From positions 16,305 to 80,304 of the forward strand of contig JACPUC010000016.1 of assembly GCA_016192455.1 (NCBI GenBank): a DNA stretch of 64,000 nt, written 5' to 3'. The notes below the pieces were generated by a model. It did not search any database. It was not told where the DNA came from and worked only from the letters and a program-made list of their open reading frames with translations. Every line of letters starts with the position of its first letter. Positions within the stretch are counted from its first letter, which is position 1. Position numbers and translations under genes: made by a program. The DNA comes from Candidatus Tectimicrobiota bacterium. Its GTDB lineage: Bacteria; JACPUC01. Positions 1-9,595 of this stretch are shown here, in pieces.

Positions 1-1450
1 CGATGAGCTCCTCCCCTTGCGCCAACCAGTCGACGGCGTTCTGGAAGAAGAGGAGGTTGTGCGGAAAGGCGCCAAGGTAGCGGTCGGTGATGAAATCCGA
101 ATCGCCCAGGACGAGCAGGCTGGTTTCGGGGCTCTCCTCGATGACCTTTGGGGCGACCTCGGCGCCGACTCCCTCCGCTTGCGCCTCCCCCTCCTTGCCG
201 GTGTCGCGCGGCGGCGCCTCCTTGCCTTTAAACAAGCTGCTGAACCGCCCGGTGACGGCAACCGCCAGGGGGAACGCGCGGCGCTCTTCCGGTTTCACTT
301 GGAAGCGTTGCTGCGGATTGAGGTTGAAGGGCGGCCCGGCGGCCCAGGCGTAAGGGGTGGTGCGCGCCAGCTCCGTCACCTTCAGGTTTGCCTCCGGGGG
401 CGCCAGCACCTCGACCGGGCTGGCCCATGGCAGCACCAGGCTCTCCAGGCGGTTCGTGATCGGATGGCTCGTGGACAGGTTCGCTTTCGCAACCTTGACC
501 CAGAAGGGATAGGGCAGGCTGAAGCGGACGATGCCGGAGTTGAAGGTGGCCGGCGCGTTGGAGCGATCGAGGATGAGCTGCTTGCCGACGCGCAGCCCGT
601 AGGCGCGCAGGAGATCCTCCGCCACGTTGGTGACCAGGCTGGCGCGCAACCCCTCTTCGAGCTTCACGCTATCCACCAGCCAAAGGGTCCGGCCGCCGCG
701 CATGATGTACTGGTCGATGGCGAACTTCTCCCGCGGCGTCAAGCCGGCCAGGCCCGGCAGCACCAGCACCGTGACCTCCTTGGGCACCTCCTTGCCGTCC
801 GCCACATCCACCGGCGTGACGCGGTACTGCTTGGCGAGGGCGCGGCGGCTGGCGGCGTAATCCTCGAAGAGCGCGTGCGCCGACTTCGTGCTCAGGAAGC
901 CGACGGTGCGCACCTCGCGCCGCTGCACCTTCAGCATCGCCGCCGTCAGGTCGTACTCGAGGTTCCGCAGGTTGGCGACAACCGGGATCGCCTCCTTGCG
1001 GTCCTCGAAGTAGAGGGCGATGCCCAGGTAGCCGTTGATGATCTGCTGCTCGTCCTTCTCGATGACGTTCATCTGCACCTGCTGGATGCCGAGCTGGCGC
1101 ACCAGCTTCTCCGTCTCGGGATCGCGAGCCGGGTCGATGAACTTCACCTGCAGCTTGCCCTTCGAGAAGGCGCGGTACTCATCCAGCAGGTCCCGCACCG
1201 CGGCGCGCAGGTTCACGAGGTAGGGGGGGAGCTTCTCGGAGAAATAGACGGTCACGGTAAGGAGGTCGTCGAGGTTGCCCACGACCTTGCGGCTGGCGGG
1301 CGCCAGGGTGAACTCCCGGCCCTCGGTCAGGTCGAGGCGCGCGAAGCGATGCGCGGCGAGCACGTTTACCAGGACGAGCAGCGCTGTCACCAGGAGCACC
1401 GTGACCAGGGAGTTCGTGCCGTACTGCCATCTGCGGCGCAGGCGAAGCAT
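1..1450 (-). CDS. GldG-like ABC transporter auxiliary protein (3' end outside window)
   Basis: This is a membrane-anchored extracytoplasmic subunit of a GldF/GldG-type ABC system (ABC_transp_aux family). It starts at an ATG 5 bases after the stop of the permease gene, and the frame stays open for 483 codons to the window edge. Residues 1-12 are basic (MLRLRRRWQYG), followed by one membrane helix (about residues 15-35, SLVTVLLVTALLVLVNVLA). Next comes the family pattern RLDLTEGREFTLAPASRKV and a beta-rich domain. Near the window edge the protein reads LLVLGDSDFITDRYL and FFQNAVDWLAQGEELI, which is typical of the C-terminal part of GldG proteins. Together with the ATPase and permease it forms one operon. 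The substrate is unknown. The annotation is firm at family level. Confidence 0.85.
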   Translation of the reverse strand, partial: MLRLRRRWQYGTNSLVTVLLVTALLVLVNVLAAHRFARLDLTEGREFTLAPASRKVVGNLDDLLTVTVYFSEKLPPYLVNLRAAVRDLLDEYRAFSKGKLQVKFIDPARDPETEKLVRQLGIQQVQMNVIEKDEQQIINGYLGIALYFEDRKEAIPVVANLRNLEYDLTAAMLKVQRREVRTVGFLSTKSAHALFEDYAASRRALAKQYRVTPVDVADGKEVPKEVTVLVLPGLAGLTPREKFAIDQYIMRGGRTLWLVDSVKLEEGLRASLVTNVAEDLLRAYGLRVGKQLILDRSNAPATFNSGIVRFSLPYPFWVKVAKANLSTSHPITNRLESLVLPWASPVEVLAPPEANLKVTELARTTPYAWAAGPPFNLNPQQRFQVKPEERRAFPLAVAVTGRFSSLFKGKEAPPRDTGKEGEAQAEGVGAEVAPKVIEESPETSLLVLGDSDFITDRYLGAFPHNLLFFQNAVDWLAQGEELI

Positions 1451-1454
1451 GCCC

Positions 1455-2171
1455 TTACTTCCACTTGCGGCTCTCGACGGAGCGCACGTTGAGGAACAGG
1501 AAAAAGACCATCACCGACAGGTAGTAGATGACATCCCGCGAGTCGAGGACGCCGCGGCCGATGCTCTCGAAGTGCGTGTGCAGGCCGAGGTACTCCAAGA
1601 GAGGCGCCACCCAGCCGGGCGCCGCCAGGAGGACGAAGCTCTCGCCCAGAATGAGGAGGAGGAACGACAGGGCCACGCCCAGGATGAAGGCAACGATCTG
1701 GTTCTCGCTGAGGCTGGAGACAAAGAGCCCGAGGCTCAGGTAGGCGCCGCCAAGGAGGATCGCCCCCAGGAAGCCGCCCCAGAGCTGGCCGCTGTCCGGG
1801 TCGCCGAAGGTTGCGACGACGATGACGAGGGGAAAGGAGAGGACCACCGTGAGGATCAGCAGGCCGTAAGCGGCGAAGAACTTGCCGAGGACCACCTCGT
1901 AGTCCTTCAGCGGCAACGTCATGAGGACCTCCATGGTGCCGAGTTTGCGCTCCTCCGCCCACAGCCGCATGGTGATCGCCGGCACGAAGAAGAGAAAAAC
2001 CCAGGGGAGGAGGGCGAAGAAGGGCCGCAGGGTGGCCTGGTTGAAGAGGAAGAAGCCGCGGAAGAACAGCCAGTGCGTCAGCACCAGGAAGACCGTCATG
2101 AAAATGTAGGCGATGGAGGAGTTGAAGTAGCTCTGAAACTCTTTGGCCGTGATCAGGAGGATGTTCTTCAT
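1455..2171 (-). CDS. ABC transporter permease, GldF-like
   Basis: A 238-residue integral membrane protein of the ABC-2 type. The chosen ATG gives MKNILLITAKEFQSYFNSSI, the usual amphipathic start of GldF permeases. About six hydrophobic helices follow: YIFMTVFLVLTHWLFF near 23-40, FFALLPWVFLFFVPAITM near 52-70, then two double-helix blocks, with the last helix just before the basic end VESRKWK. The motif RLWAEERKLGTMEVLMTLP is characteristic of the family. It lies 32 bases after the ATPase gene and 4 bases before the GldG-like gene, so the three should be co-transcribed. It probably forms the membrane channel for the ATPase. Confidence 0.88.
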   Translation of the reverse strand: MKNILLITAKEFQSYFNSSIAYIFMTVFLVLTHWLFFRGFFLFNQATLRPFFALLPWVFLFFVPAITMRLWAEERKLGTMEVLMTLPLKDYEVVLGKFFAAYGLLILTVVLSFPLVIVVATFGDPDSGQLWGGFLGAILLGGAYLSLGLFVSSLSENQIVAFILGVALSFLLLILGESFVLLAAPGWVAPLLEYLGLHTHFESIGRGVLDSRDVIYYLSVMVFFLFLNVRSVESRKWK

Positions 2172-2203
2172 CGTCGTCGAGGAGAGCGAGGGGACCGCAG
2201 GCG

Positions 2204-3181
2204 CTACTTCTCGCGCGTGGTCAGGCGCGAGAAGACTTCTTCCAGGCTCACCGCTTCGCGCCGCAGCTCGGAGAGCGTCCAGCCGTTCTCCACGGCGAGC
2301 CGGAAGAGCTCCTCGCCGAGATCGCGCGCGGCATCGGCGCTGACGCGAAAGCGCGCCCGCCCGCCGTCGATGGTCTCGAGGCATTCGGGTCGCCTGATGC
2401 CAGGCATGGCTTCCAGCTTGGCCCGCACCTCTCCGAGGGCGGCGTGGCGGCCATCCCCCTCCGCCGGCAGCCCCTGCGGCGGGCGCAACGTAAGGTGGTA
2501 GACCGCATCGCCGGCCGCCTGGCGGGAGAGCTCTTCCGTCGTTCCCTGCGCCACCAGCCCGCCATTGCTGAGGATGAGGATGCGATCGCAGGTCATCGAC
2601 ACCTCCGGCAGGATGTGCGTGCAGAGGATGACGGTGCGCTCTCGTCCCAGGGTTTTGATGAGCTGGCGAATCTCGGCGATCTGGTTCGGGTCGAGGCCGC
2701 TCGTCGGCTCGTCGAGGATGAGAATCTGCGGCTCGTGGATGAGCGCTTGGGCCAGCCCGACGCGCTGCCGGTAGCCCTTCGAGAGCTCGCCGATCACGCG
2801 CCCGAGGACCGCCTGCAGGCCGCAGACGGCGGTCATCTCCTGGATGCGGCGCTCGATGAGCCGGGCGGCCAGCCGGCGCACGCGCGCCATGAAGCGCAGG
2901 TAATCGCGCACCGTCATGTCGCCGTAGAGCGGGGCGTTCTCCGGCAGGTAGCCGATGCGGCGGCGCACCTCGAGGGAGTGCTCCACGGCGTCGAAACCGC
3001 CCACCTTCACCTCGCCGCTCGTCGCCGGAAGGTAGCAGGTGAGCACCCGCATCGTCGTCGTCTTGCCCGCGCCGTTCGGGCCAAGAATGCCCACCACCTC
3101 GCCGGCACGCACCCTGAAGGAGAGATCGCGCACCGCGGTGATCGGCCCGAAGCACTTCGTGAGATGCGCAACCTCGATCAT
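2204..3181 (-). CDS. ABC transporter ATP-binding protein, GldA-like
   Basis: A 325-residue ATPase subunit, first gene of the export-type operon. Walker A is GPNGAGKTT (34-42), the signature is LSKGYRQRVG (from 133), Walker B is ILILDEPTSGLDP (about 155-167), and the switch histidine is in LCTHILPEV. The C-terminal 100 residues resemble the extra domain of ABC-2 exporters such as GldA/CcmA. An in-frame ATG lies 57 codons upstream. I prefer the ATG of MIEVAHLTKCFG because the ATPase fold starts there and the upstream peptide has no family character. Confidence 0.9.
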   Translation of the reverse strand: MIEVAHLTKCFGPITAVRDLSFRVRAGEVVGILGPNGAGKTTTMRVLTCYLPATSGEVKVGGFDAVEHSLEVRRRIGYLPENAPLYGDMTVRDYLRFMARVRRLAARLIERRIQEMTAVCGLQAVLGRVIGELSKGYRQRVGLAQALIHEPQILILDEPTSGLDPNQIAEIRQLIKTLGRERTVILCTHILPEVSMTCDRILILSNGGLVAQGTTEELSRQAAGDAVYHLTLRPPQGLPAEGDGRHAALGEVRAKLEAMPGIRRPECLETIDGGRARFRVSADAARDLGEELFRLAVENGWTLSELRREAVSLEEVFSRLTTREK

Positions 3182-3568
3182 CGGCGTTCTCGGCAAAGGA
3201 TGCGGCAAGACATGAAAGGCGGGAAGCTCGCTCAGCTCCTGCAGGCTCGTCCCCTGGGAAGCCCCCTTCGTGAATTTCCCCTGCATCACCTTTGATCCCA
3301 ATGGAACCACGAGGTTCCGCGAAATTGTAGGCATCGTCCCCCTGCGAGTCAATTGGGGGAGACACTCGAGGCCGTCACAGGACCGCTCCTGGCCCCCCTT
3401 CCCGATTCGCCTCGAAAGCGCGTTCTTGAAGCTTCTTGGCGCCGGCGCGCAGCTTGACGCCCCTGCCAGCCATTGTTACACTACGGCACCTCTTGCAGAG
3501 GGGGAGGCGGGGCGCGCCGGCGCGCCTCGGACGATGAGCTCCAGCCAGCCAGGAGCGGAAGGCCAGTC

Positions 3569-5344
3569 ATGCCCAGAACGATCGCAAAGAAGGCAGGATC
3601 AGCGAGCCGGGCGCGGGCGAGCGGCGTTGCGCAGCCCACGACGGTGGCGGTGGAGACCACCGCGCAGGCGTACCTCGAACTGCTGCGCGACCGCGGCGTC
3701 GAGTACGTCTTCGCCAATGGCGGGACGGATTTCGCCTCGATCGTGGACGCGTTCGCCAAGATGGCGACGGAGAAGAAGGAGACCCCCCGGCCCATCACCG
3801 TGCCGCACGAGGCGACCGCGGTGAGCATGGCGCACGGGTACTACCTGGCGACCGGCCGGCCGCAGGTGGTGATGGTGCACGTCATCGTCGGCGCCGCGAA
3901 CGCCTCGGGCTCCATCATGAACGCGGCGCGGGCGCGCGTGCCGATCATCTTCTCCGCCGGCCGCAACCCGCTCACCGAGGAGGGCCTGCCGGGCTGCCGC
4001 AACCGCCCCATCCACTGGGCGCAGGAGTCTTTCGATCAGGGGAACCTGCTGCGCGAGTTCACGAAATGGGACTACGAGTTGCGCAGCAGCCTGCAGCTCC
4101 AGTCGGTGGTGGACCGCGCCCTGGCGATCGCTATGCAGGAACCGCGCGGGCCGGTCTACCTCACCCTGCCGCGCGAAGTCCTGGCCGAGCGCCTGCACGG
4201 CTTCACCCTGACGCCGTTCCGCCAGCAGACGAACGGGCTCCTCTACCCCGATCCCGACTGCATCGCCGAAGCCGCGAAGCTGCTGGCGAAGGCCAAAAAT
4301 CCCCTCGTTATCGCGCAGGCGATCGGGCGCGACCCCGCCGCGGTGCCGCAGCTCGTCGAATTGGCGGAGCTGTTCGGCCTGCCGGTGGTCGAGATGCACC
4401 GCTACACCATGAACTTCCCCACCACCCACCCGCTGCACCTCGGCTTCGATCCCGATCCCTTCCTGGATGAGGCGGACGTCATCCTGGTGCTCGACGCGGA
4501 TGTGCCGTGGTTTCCCTGCGTCAAGAAGCCGAAGGAGAGCGCGCGCGTCATCCAGCTCGGCGTGGACCCGCTCTTCTCCCGCTACCCCATTCGCGGCTTC
4601 CCGGTCGATGTGCCCTTGCAGTGCGACGGCCGCGTCGGCCTCCAGGCGCTTGTCGCGGAGCTGCGGCGGTACGCGCCGGGGGCGGCGCGGGCAATCGAGG
4701 CGCGCGCCAAGCGCCTGCGCGCCGAGCACGATCGGCAACGCGCCACCTGGGCGGCCGCGGTGCGCAAGGTCGCCAAGGACGCGCCGCTCGACTTCGCCTG
4801 GGTCGGCCACTGCATCAACGAGGTGAAGCAGGAGCAGGATATCGTCGTCAACGAGTACGACCTCATGCCCACCGTGGCGGAGTTCACCGCTCCGGGCACC
4901 TACTTCGGGCTCTCCCCGAGCGGCGGCCTCGGCTGGGGTCTCGGCGCGGCGCTGGGGATCAAGCTCGCCCTCCCGGAACGCACCGTGATCGCCGCGGTCG
5001 GCGACGGCAGCTACATGTTCAACAACCCCACGCCCGCCCACTTCGTCGCGCGCGCCCAGAACCTGCCGATCCTGGTGGTCATCTTCAACAACCAGTGCTG
5101 GCGGGCCGTGAAGAATGCGCACCTGTCGGTACACCCGGACGGCTGGCCGAGCGCGTCGAATAACTTCCCGCTCTGCAACCTCGACCCATCCCCCGACTAT
5201 GAGAAGATTGTCGGGGCGCACGGCGGCTACGGCGAGCGTGTGGAAACTCCCGACCAGGTGATTCCGGCGCTGCGGCGGGGACTGCGCGCGGTGCAGGAGG
5301 AGGGGAGGCAAGCCGTCCTGCACATGGTGTGCAAGCACGCCTGA
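3569..5344 (+). CDS. Thiamine-pyrophosphate-requiring enzyme, acetolactate-synthase-like
   Basis: A 591-residue member of the TPP-dependent decarboxylase/synthase superfamily (acetolactate synthase, sulfoacetaldehyde acetyltransferase and relatives). The N-terminal Pyr domain holds the activating glutamate in VPHEATAVSMAHGYY (E81). The central domain follows, and the C-terminal PP domain has the diphosphate/magnesium motif starting GDGSYMFNNP (about 478) and ending in VVIFNNQCW. I chose the ATG after AGGAGCGGAAGG. An upstream in-frame start would add 32 residues of no recognisable character. No small regulatory subunit of acetolactate synthase is nearby, so a catabolic role is more likely than branched-chain amino acid synthesis. 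The substrate cannot be read from the sequence. Confidence 0.85.
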   Translation: MPRTIAKKAGSASRARASGVAQPTTVAVETTAQAYLELLRDRGVEYVFANGGTDFASIVDAFAKMATEKKETPRPITVPHEATAVSMAHGYYLATGRPQVVMVHVIVGAANASGSIMNAARARVPIIFSAGRNPLTEEGLPGCRNRPIHWAQESFDQGNLLREFTKWDYELRSSLQLQSVVDRALAIAMQEPRGPVYLTLPREVLAERLHGFTLTPFRQQTNGLLYPDPDCIAEAAKLLAKAKNPLVIAQAIGRDPAAVPQLVELAELFGLPVVEMHRYTMNFPTTHPLHLGFDPDPFLDEADVILVLDADVPWFPCVKKPKESARVIQLGVDPLFSRYPIRGFPVDVPLQCDGRVGLQALVAELRRYAPGAARAIEARAKRLRAEHDRQRATWAAAVRKVAKDAPLDFAWVGHCINEVKQEQDIVVNEYDLMPTVAEFTAPGTYFGLSPSGGLGWGLGAALGIKLALPERTVIAAVGDGSYMFNNPTPAHFVARAQNLPILVVIFNNQCWRAVKNAHLSVHPDGWPSASNNFPLCNLDPSPDYEKIVGAHGGYGERVETPDQVIPALRRGLRAVQEEGRQAVLHMVCKHA

Positions 5345-5955
5345 CACGCGCCGCCCGCCGTCAGAGGAGGGGCTGGTCGGTGGCCGCCCTGGCCCGTCAC
5401 TATGGCGGGCCGGCAGGCTCGGACCCCCTCGGAGCGGCAGACCCGATCGGCGCGAGGTCGAACGCTGCCGGAGAAGCCTTCCTCTCACTCCAGCAAAGGG
5501 GAGAGGCGGCGGGTGCAACGGAAGGTCCGCGCCTGGACGCGAGCGGCCGCGTGGAGAGGCAGGTAACGAGGCGCCTTGCGGTCCCGGCGAGCGCCAGGCG
5601 GAGACCCCCGCGCGAGCGCGAAGCGTCCACCGGCCGCCTCCCGGCGGCCATTTTGTTCCCGGCGGACCGGTGGGCGGAAGTGACGCCAAGCGAACGAGGA
5701 GTGACGCATGGCTTGCGCGCACGGCTTCTTCGACATGGGCTGACGTGCTGCCGCTGGCACCCATGCAGCCGTCGAACAGGGAACACCGCGGGGTCCCGGC
5801 GCGTTTGAGCCCCAGACGCTCCTTCGCGGTGCGCGCGCTTCGTCTCACTGCTCAACGGGGTGGTACCGCGCAGACTTCCGGGGAATGCAGGTGTGGCAGG
5901 CACCTGGTTCTAGGCGCCCGCCGGCACACCACTTCATAACTCAAGGGGTACGGCG
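5345..5955. other. Intergenic region without recognisable gene
   Basis: About 610 bases between the TPP enzyme and the oxidoreductase. Several GC-driven open frames cross it on both strands, but none has domain character, a good ribosome binding site or normal composition. A GGCCCG/CGGGCC hairpin without a T tract lies near 5390-5411. The ribosome binding site AAGGGG for the next gene is at its right end. No RNA gene was recognised. Confidence 0.5.
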
Positions 5956-6981
5956 ATGACGCTGCCTATGGGGGTGACGATTTCAGATCACTACGAGATG
6001 ACGATTCAGGATATGGTCGAGTATGCCCAGCTCGCCGAGGAGTTGGGATATGACGGGTTCTGGTTGACGGAAGATAATACGAAAGACGCCTTCGTGGTCC
6101 TCGGCGTCATCGCCGGCCAGACCAAGCGCATTCGCCTCGGCACCGGCATCGTCAACATCTACTCCCGCACCCCGACGACCCTGGCCCTCAGCGCCTCCAC
6201 CGTCGCCAACGCCGCGAAGGGCCGCTTCTTCCTCGCTTTGGGAACGGGCGGAGTGGGGTTCATGACGCGGGGCCATGGCATCAAGATCGAGAAGCCTCTC
6301 CAGCGCATGCGCGAGTATGTCTCCATCATCCGCCGGCTTATCGCGGGCGAACGGGTCTCCCACGACAGCGAGCTCTTCCACATCGAGCAGTTCCACCTTC
6401 GTCAACCGGCGAAAGACGCCGAGGTCCCCATCTACGTCTCGGCCCTGAACGAAAAGATGACGCAGTTGGCCGGCGAGATCGGGGACGGCGTCTACATGAA
6501 CTTCATCTGGGATCGCTACGTCAAGGATGTCGTCCGGCCGCGCCTGGAAGCCGGGCGGGCCCGCGCCGCGCAGCCGCGCGACAACCGCACCATCTACACG
6601 CTCGCCATCGCGCCGGTGCAGTCCGACGACCCTGCGGCCTTCGAGCGGGTGCAGCGCCGGGTGACCTTCTACTGCGCCTCCGAGCACTACCACCGGGTCT
6701 GCGAGGCGGGGGGGTTCCTGAAGGAAGCGCAGCGCATCAAGGAGACCTGGGAGGGCGGCGATCAGGAGGGCGCCACGGCGATGGTAACGCCGCAGATGGC
6801 CGAGGCGTTCACCCTCTACGGCCCGCGCGAGCGCGTGGAGCTGAAGCTGCGCCGCTACGCCGACGCCGGCATCTACCCGGTCGTCTACCCCGTGCCGCGC
6901 CACGGGCGGACGAAGCGCGACTACCTCGACGCCATCACCTACATGGCCGACTATGCGCGGGGCGCCGGCATCGAGCGCTGA
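5956..6981 (+). CDS. LLM class (luciferase-like) flavin- or F420-dependent oxidoreductase
   Basis: A 341-residue TIM-barrel oxidoreductase of the bacterial luciferase superfamily. Family marks are AQLAEELGYDGFWLTED (about 24-40), RIRLGTGIVNIYSRTP (60-75), GRFFLALGTGG and IYVSALNEKMTQLAGEIGDG (about 158-177), followed by a C-terminal MerLLM-type end. The ATG follows AAGGGGTACGGCG. The family reduces or oxidises substrates with FMNH2 or reduced F420. Which cofactor is used here is not decided by the sequence. It is followed by a MaoC-like hydratase about 120 bases downstream on the same strand, and a role in one catabolic pathway is an inference. Confidence 0.87.
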   Translation: MTLPMGVTISDHYEMTIQDMVEYAQLAEELGYDGFWLTEDNTKDAFVVLGVIAGQTKRIRLGTGIVNIYSRTPTTLALSASTVANAAKGRFFLALGTGGVGFMTRGHGIKIEKPLQRMREYVSIIRRLIAGERVSHDSELFHIEQFHLRQPAKDAEVPIYVSALNEKMTQLAGEIGDGVYMNFIWDRYVKDVVRPRLEAGRARAAQPRDNRTIYTLAIAPVQSDDPAAFERVQRRVTFYCASEHYHRVCEAGGFLKEAQRIKETWEGGDQEGATAMVTPQMAEAFTLYGPRERVELKLRRYADAGIYPVVYPVPRHGRTKRDYLDAITYMADYARGAGIER

Positions 6982-7101
6982 GCCCTCCGCCGCCCGCGCC
7001 GCCGCGTCAGGCTGCGTCGCCGCACCCGCCGGGGTGGCGGTTGGAGCGCGGCGCCGGCCCCGGCGGTGTCTCCTACCTGTTGCAAGAAGGGTTTGATCAC
7101 G

Positions 7102-7584
7102 ATGGGTGCAACGTACGACGAGCTCGAAATCGGCAAGACCTTCCTCTCCAACCCGGTCACCCTGACGATGGCCCACACCCTGCTCCTGGGCAGCCTCATC
7201 CATAACTGGCATCCGTCGCACATCAATCAGGACTACGCCTCCCGCGGCCCGTTCGGGAAGGTGATCATGCACGGCGAGTTGACGCACAGCCTGACGGTGG
7301 GCGAGTTCTCGAAGATACTCTTTGATACGAGCCTTGGTCAGCTTGGCGCCAGCTACCGCCTCACTGCCCCCGTCTTCGAGGGGGATACGATCTATACGGA
7401 GATCGTGGTCAAAGAGAAGCGGCCCAGCAAGAAGCGCAGCGGCGGCGTCGTCACCTTCGGCATGACGGCCTACAAGCAGGACGGCACCATTGTGTCGGAA
7501 GGCGAGGCGACGTTCCTGGTGGGGAACGAGCGCATTCAGGTGTACTCGCCGCACACCCCCGCCGGCAAGGCGCGGGCCTCCTGA
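7102..7584 (+). CDS. MaoC-like (hot-dog fold) dehydratase
   Basis: A 160-residue single hot-dog domain. The hydratase-2 type catalytic region is HINQDYASRGPFGKVIMHGE (about residues 36-55), with the Asp/His pair carried by NQD and the preceding HPSH. The following GELTHSLTVGEFSKIL matches MaoC-like enoyl-CoA hydratases. I chose the ATG of MGATYDELEIGK, with AGAAGG 11 bases upstream. The family hydrates 2-enoyl-CoA thioesters. It is probably co-transcribed with the luciferase-like gene before it. The substrate is unknown. Confidence 0.82.
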   Translation: MGATYDELEIGKTFLSNPVTLTMAHTLLLGSLIHNWHPSHINQDYASRGPFGKVIMHGELTHSLTVGEFSKILFDTSLGQLGASYRLTAPVFEGDTIYTEIVVKEKRPSKKRSGGVVTFGMTAYKQDGTIVSEGEATFLVGNERIQVYSPHTPAGKARAS

Positions 7585-7837
7585 AGCCTCCCGGGGGACC
7601 TGCAAAGAGAAGCCGCGCGCAACGTGACGCTCGGATGACCCAGGTGGTGCGGAACTTTTTCGGGGCGACCCTTGATCCCCCAGACCTCCTGGCAGCGCGA
7701 GGGATCCGCATTCGCGCGGCGGGAGTGCGTCTGCCTGCGCCTGCCTCCGCCGCCCCGGCGGACAGGCGCTCCGCCAGGGTGGGTGAGAGGCCACAGCACT
7801 CGCGCCAGGACTGCAACCTGGAGGCGCGTCACGCCGC

Positions 7838-9019
7838 TCACGGCAGCCGCACGTAGGCGCCGTCCTTGATCATGAAGACGTAGCGCTCCTTGTCCGCATC
7901 GCCATCCGCCCGGATGTCGGTGACCCCCGTGATGCCCTGGAAGCCTTTCAGGTTCGTCAGGTAGCGCATGAGGCGCTCGCGATCCTGCTCGAGGTCCTCC
8001 GGCCGGTTCGTCACGCCGCTGTCGCGCAGCGCCTGGGCCAGCATGAGGACGGTGTCGTAGTGGCTGGCGCTGTAGTGGGGGGGATCGCTCGTCGTCGCGT
8101 CGCGGAAGCGTTGGATGAAGCGCTGGGCGCGGGGATCGGGGTTCTCCAGCCAGAAGTAGCTCGGCAGAACCGCGCCGTTTCCAGCCGCGCCGACGCGTTG
8201 CGGCAGCATCCCGGTGCTGGCGCTGATCCCCATGACGATCGGCTGCGTCACCCCTTGGCGGCGCAGCTCGCGGATGATGTGCACAGTCTCGTTCTGCATG
8301 GCGTTCACCACCAGAGCATCCGGATTCGCGGCCTTCACCTTGGTGACCTGCCCGGCAAAGTCGATGTCTCCCGTGCCGTGCGTCGTCGTGGCGATGATCG
8401 TGACGCCGCGCGCCTCCAAGAGCGACGGGAAGACCTGTGTGCCCTCCGATTTGGCGATGATCGCTTTGTTGTCATACATGATCGCCGCCGTCTTGACCCC
8501 AGGGTAGAGCTTCAGGAAGCGCTCGATCACCGGGCCGATGGTGCGGTCACTCGTCATGACGTTACGGAACGTCCAGGGGCGGTTCTCGGCGGCGATCCCC
8601 GGCGCCGCCGAGACGCTCGAGATGGCGACGATCTTGCTCCGGTTGGCGACGGGGAAGAGGACGCGGCTTTCGGTGCTGAAGTACGGCCCCAGGATCGCCA
8701 GCACCTTGTCCTGCGTGATGAGTCGATTGGCGGCGCGGATGGCCTCTTCCGGTTTGCTGGCGCTGTCGTAACGGATGAAGCGCAGCGGCAGCCCATGGAT
8801 GCCCCCCGCGGCGGTGAGATCGTCGAGCGCGAACTGCAGCGCATACTCGTTCGCCTTGGCGAACTCCGCCCCAAAGCCGGTGATGGGAGAGATCCAGCCG
8901 AGGGTGAAGGCGTCACCGGCAGGCTTTGCGACGGCGCCCTGCGACTTCGCCCCGGCACTGCCCAGCAGGAGGATGCCGGCCAGGAGACAGCAGAGACTGG
9001 CGAGTGCATGGTTCTTCAC
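7838..9019 (-). CDS. Branched-chain amino acid type ABC substrate-binding protein
   Basis: A 393-residue periplasmic binding protein of the Leu/Ile/Val-binding (Peripla_BP_6) family. The GTG start is set by AGGAG six bases upstream and by the immediately following signal peptide (VKNHALASLCCLLAGILLLG, then an AxA-type region). The mature part begins FTLGWISPITGFGAEFAKAN, and GPYFSTESRVLFPVANRSK follows the family pattern. Its C-terminus (TNRPEDLEQDRERLMRYL) closely resembles the second binding protein of this type at 56932-58122, so the two are paralogues. No permease or ATPase of the liv type lies beside it. These orphan binding proteins are common in the likely host groups. Confidence 0.88.
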   Translation of the reverse strand: MKNHALASLCCLLAGILLLGSAGAKSQGAVAKPAGDAFTLGWISPITGFGAEFAKANEYALQFALDDLTAAGGIHGLPLRFIRYDSASKPEEAIRAANRLITQDKVLAILGPYFSTESRVLFPVANRSKIVAISSVSAAPGIAAENRPWTFRNVMTSDRTIGPVIERFLKLYPGVKTAAIMYDNKAIIAKSEGTQVFPSLLEARGVTIIATTTHGTGDIDFAGQVTKVKAANPDALVVNAMQNETVHIIRELRRQGVTQPIVMGISASTGMLPQRVGAAGNGAVLPSYFWLENPDPRAQRFIQRFRDATTSDPPHYSASHYDTVLMLAQALRDSGVTNRPEDLEQDRERLMRYLTNLKGFQGITGVTDIRADGDADKERYVFMIKDGAYVRLP

Positions 9020-9516
9020 GAGGCGCTCCTTTCGTCGAATTCGCCGCGGCTGGGGGAGATGGAGCCGGCTGGGGAAGAGGGTGCGACCCTCCTGAGAGGT
9101 GGCGGAGGGCTTCTGCCGCGGCAGCGCGCGGCTGCGCCGAGGACGCGGCCGCGTCGACCCGGGCGGGGGCTCTCTTAAGCCAGGGCTGCCCTTCCGGGGC
9201 GCCCTCTCAGAGTCGGGCCTTCGCAGCACCGGCGAGGAACCCGCACTTTATGCCTCAGCCTCTCTGGGCGTGGTAACCTGAGCCTGGCAACTCTGGCGTT
9301 GGAGAACGCCGCCGAAACCGCGACGGTGCCGCAAGGGGCGGGCCGGCACGATCGTCGTATCCCCACACCCCTGCCGCTGCGGCGTGACGACCTGCCGCTG
9401 TCCTGGCGCACTCACCCCGGCGCTTTCCAGACGCTCCGGCCCCAGCCGCGCACCACCAGCGCCAACGCAAGAACCGCGCAACCCGGCGTTCCTTCCCGCC
9501 TCGCGACAGAACGGTG

Positions 9517-9543
9517 CTCTCCGGCGCAGGAGAGAATTTTTTT
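9517..9543 (+). terminator. Possible intrinsic terminator
   Basis: A perfect six-base stem, CTCTCC and GGAGAG with loop GGCGCA, is followed by AA and seven T. It reads only on the plus strand. No plus-strand gene ends just before it, so it may insulate the downstream promoter or end an unseen transcript. Confidence 0.4.
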
Positions 9544-9589
9544 CGCCTGGCCCGGCAGAATTTTGCTTCCTATCGTGTTGAGGCTCTCT

Positions 9590-9595
9590 ATATAA
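9590..9595 (+). promoter_or_regulatory. Possible sigma-70 -10 element
   Basis: TATAAT lies in an AT-rich pocket (CTCTATATAATTAG) that stands out from the GC-rich surroundings. No good -35 hexamer is seen at 16-18 bases. It would give a leader of about 350 bases before the small gene at 9958. Confidence 0.35.

Noticed and set aside
17-1492. Long plus-strand open frame opposite the GldG-like gene
   Set aside because: Arg/Ala/Glu/His-rich content without domain character. The minus strand carries a clear GldG-like protein with membrane helix and family motifs.
3599-5848. 749-codon minus-strand frame opposite the TPP enzyme
   Set aside because: Mirror of a well-supported gene in GC-rich DNA; repetitive Arg/Gly/Ala composition and no motif.
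5400-5903. 167-codon minus-strand frame in the gap between the TPP enzyme and the oxidoreductase
   Set aside because: No ribosome binding site or domain; composition typical of unread GC-rich DNA.
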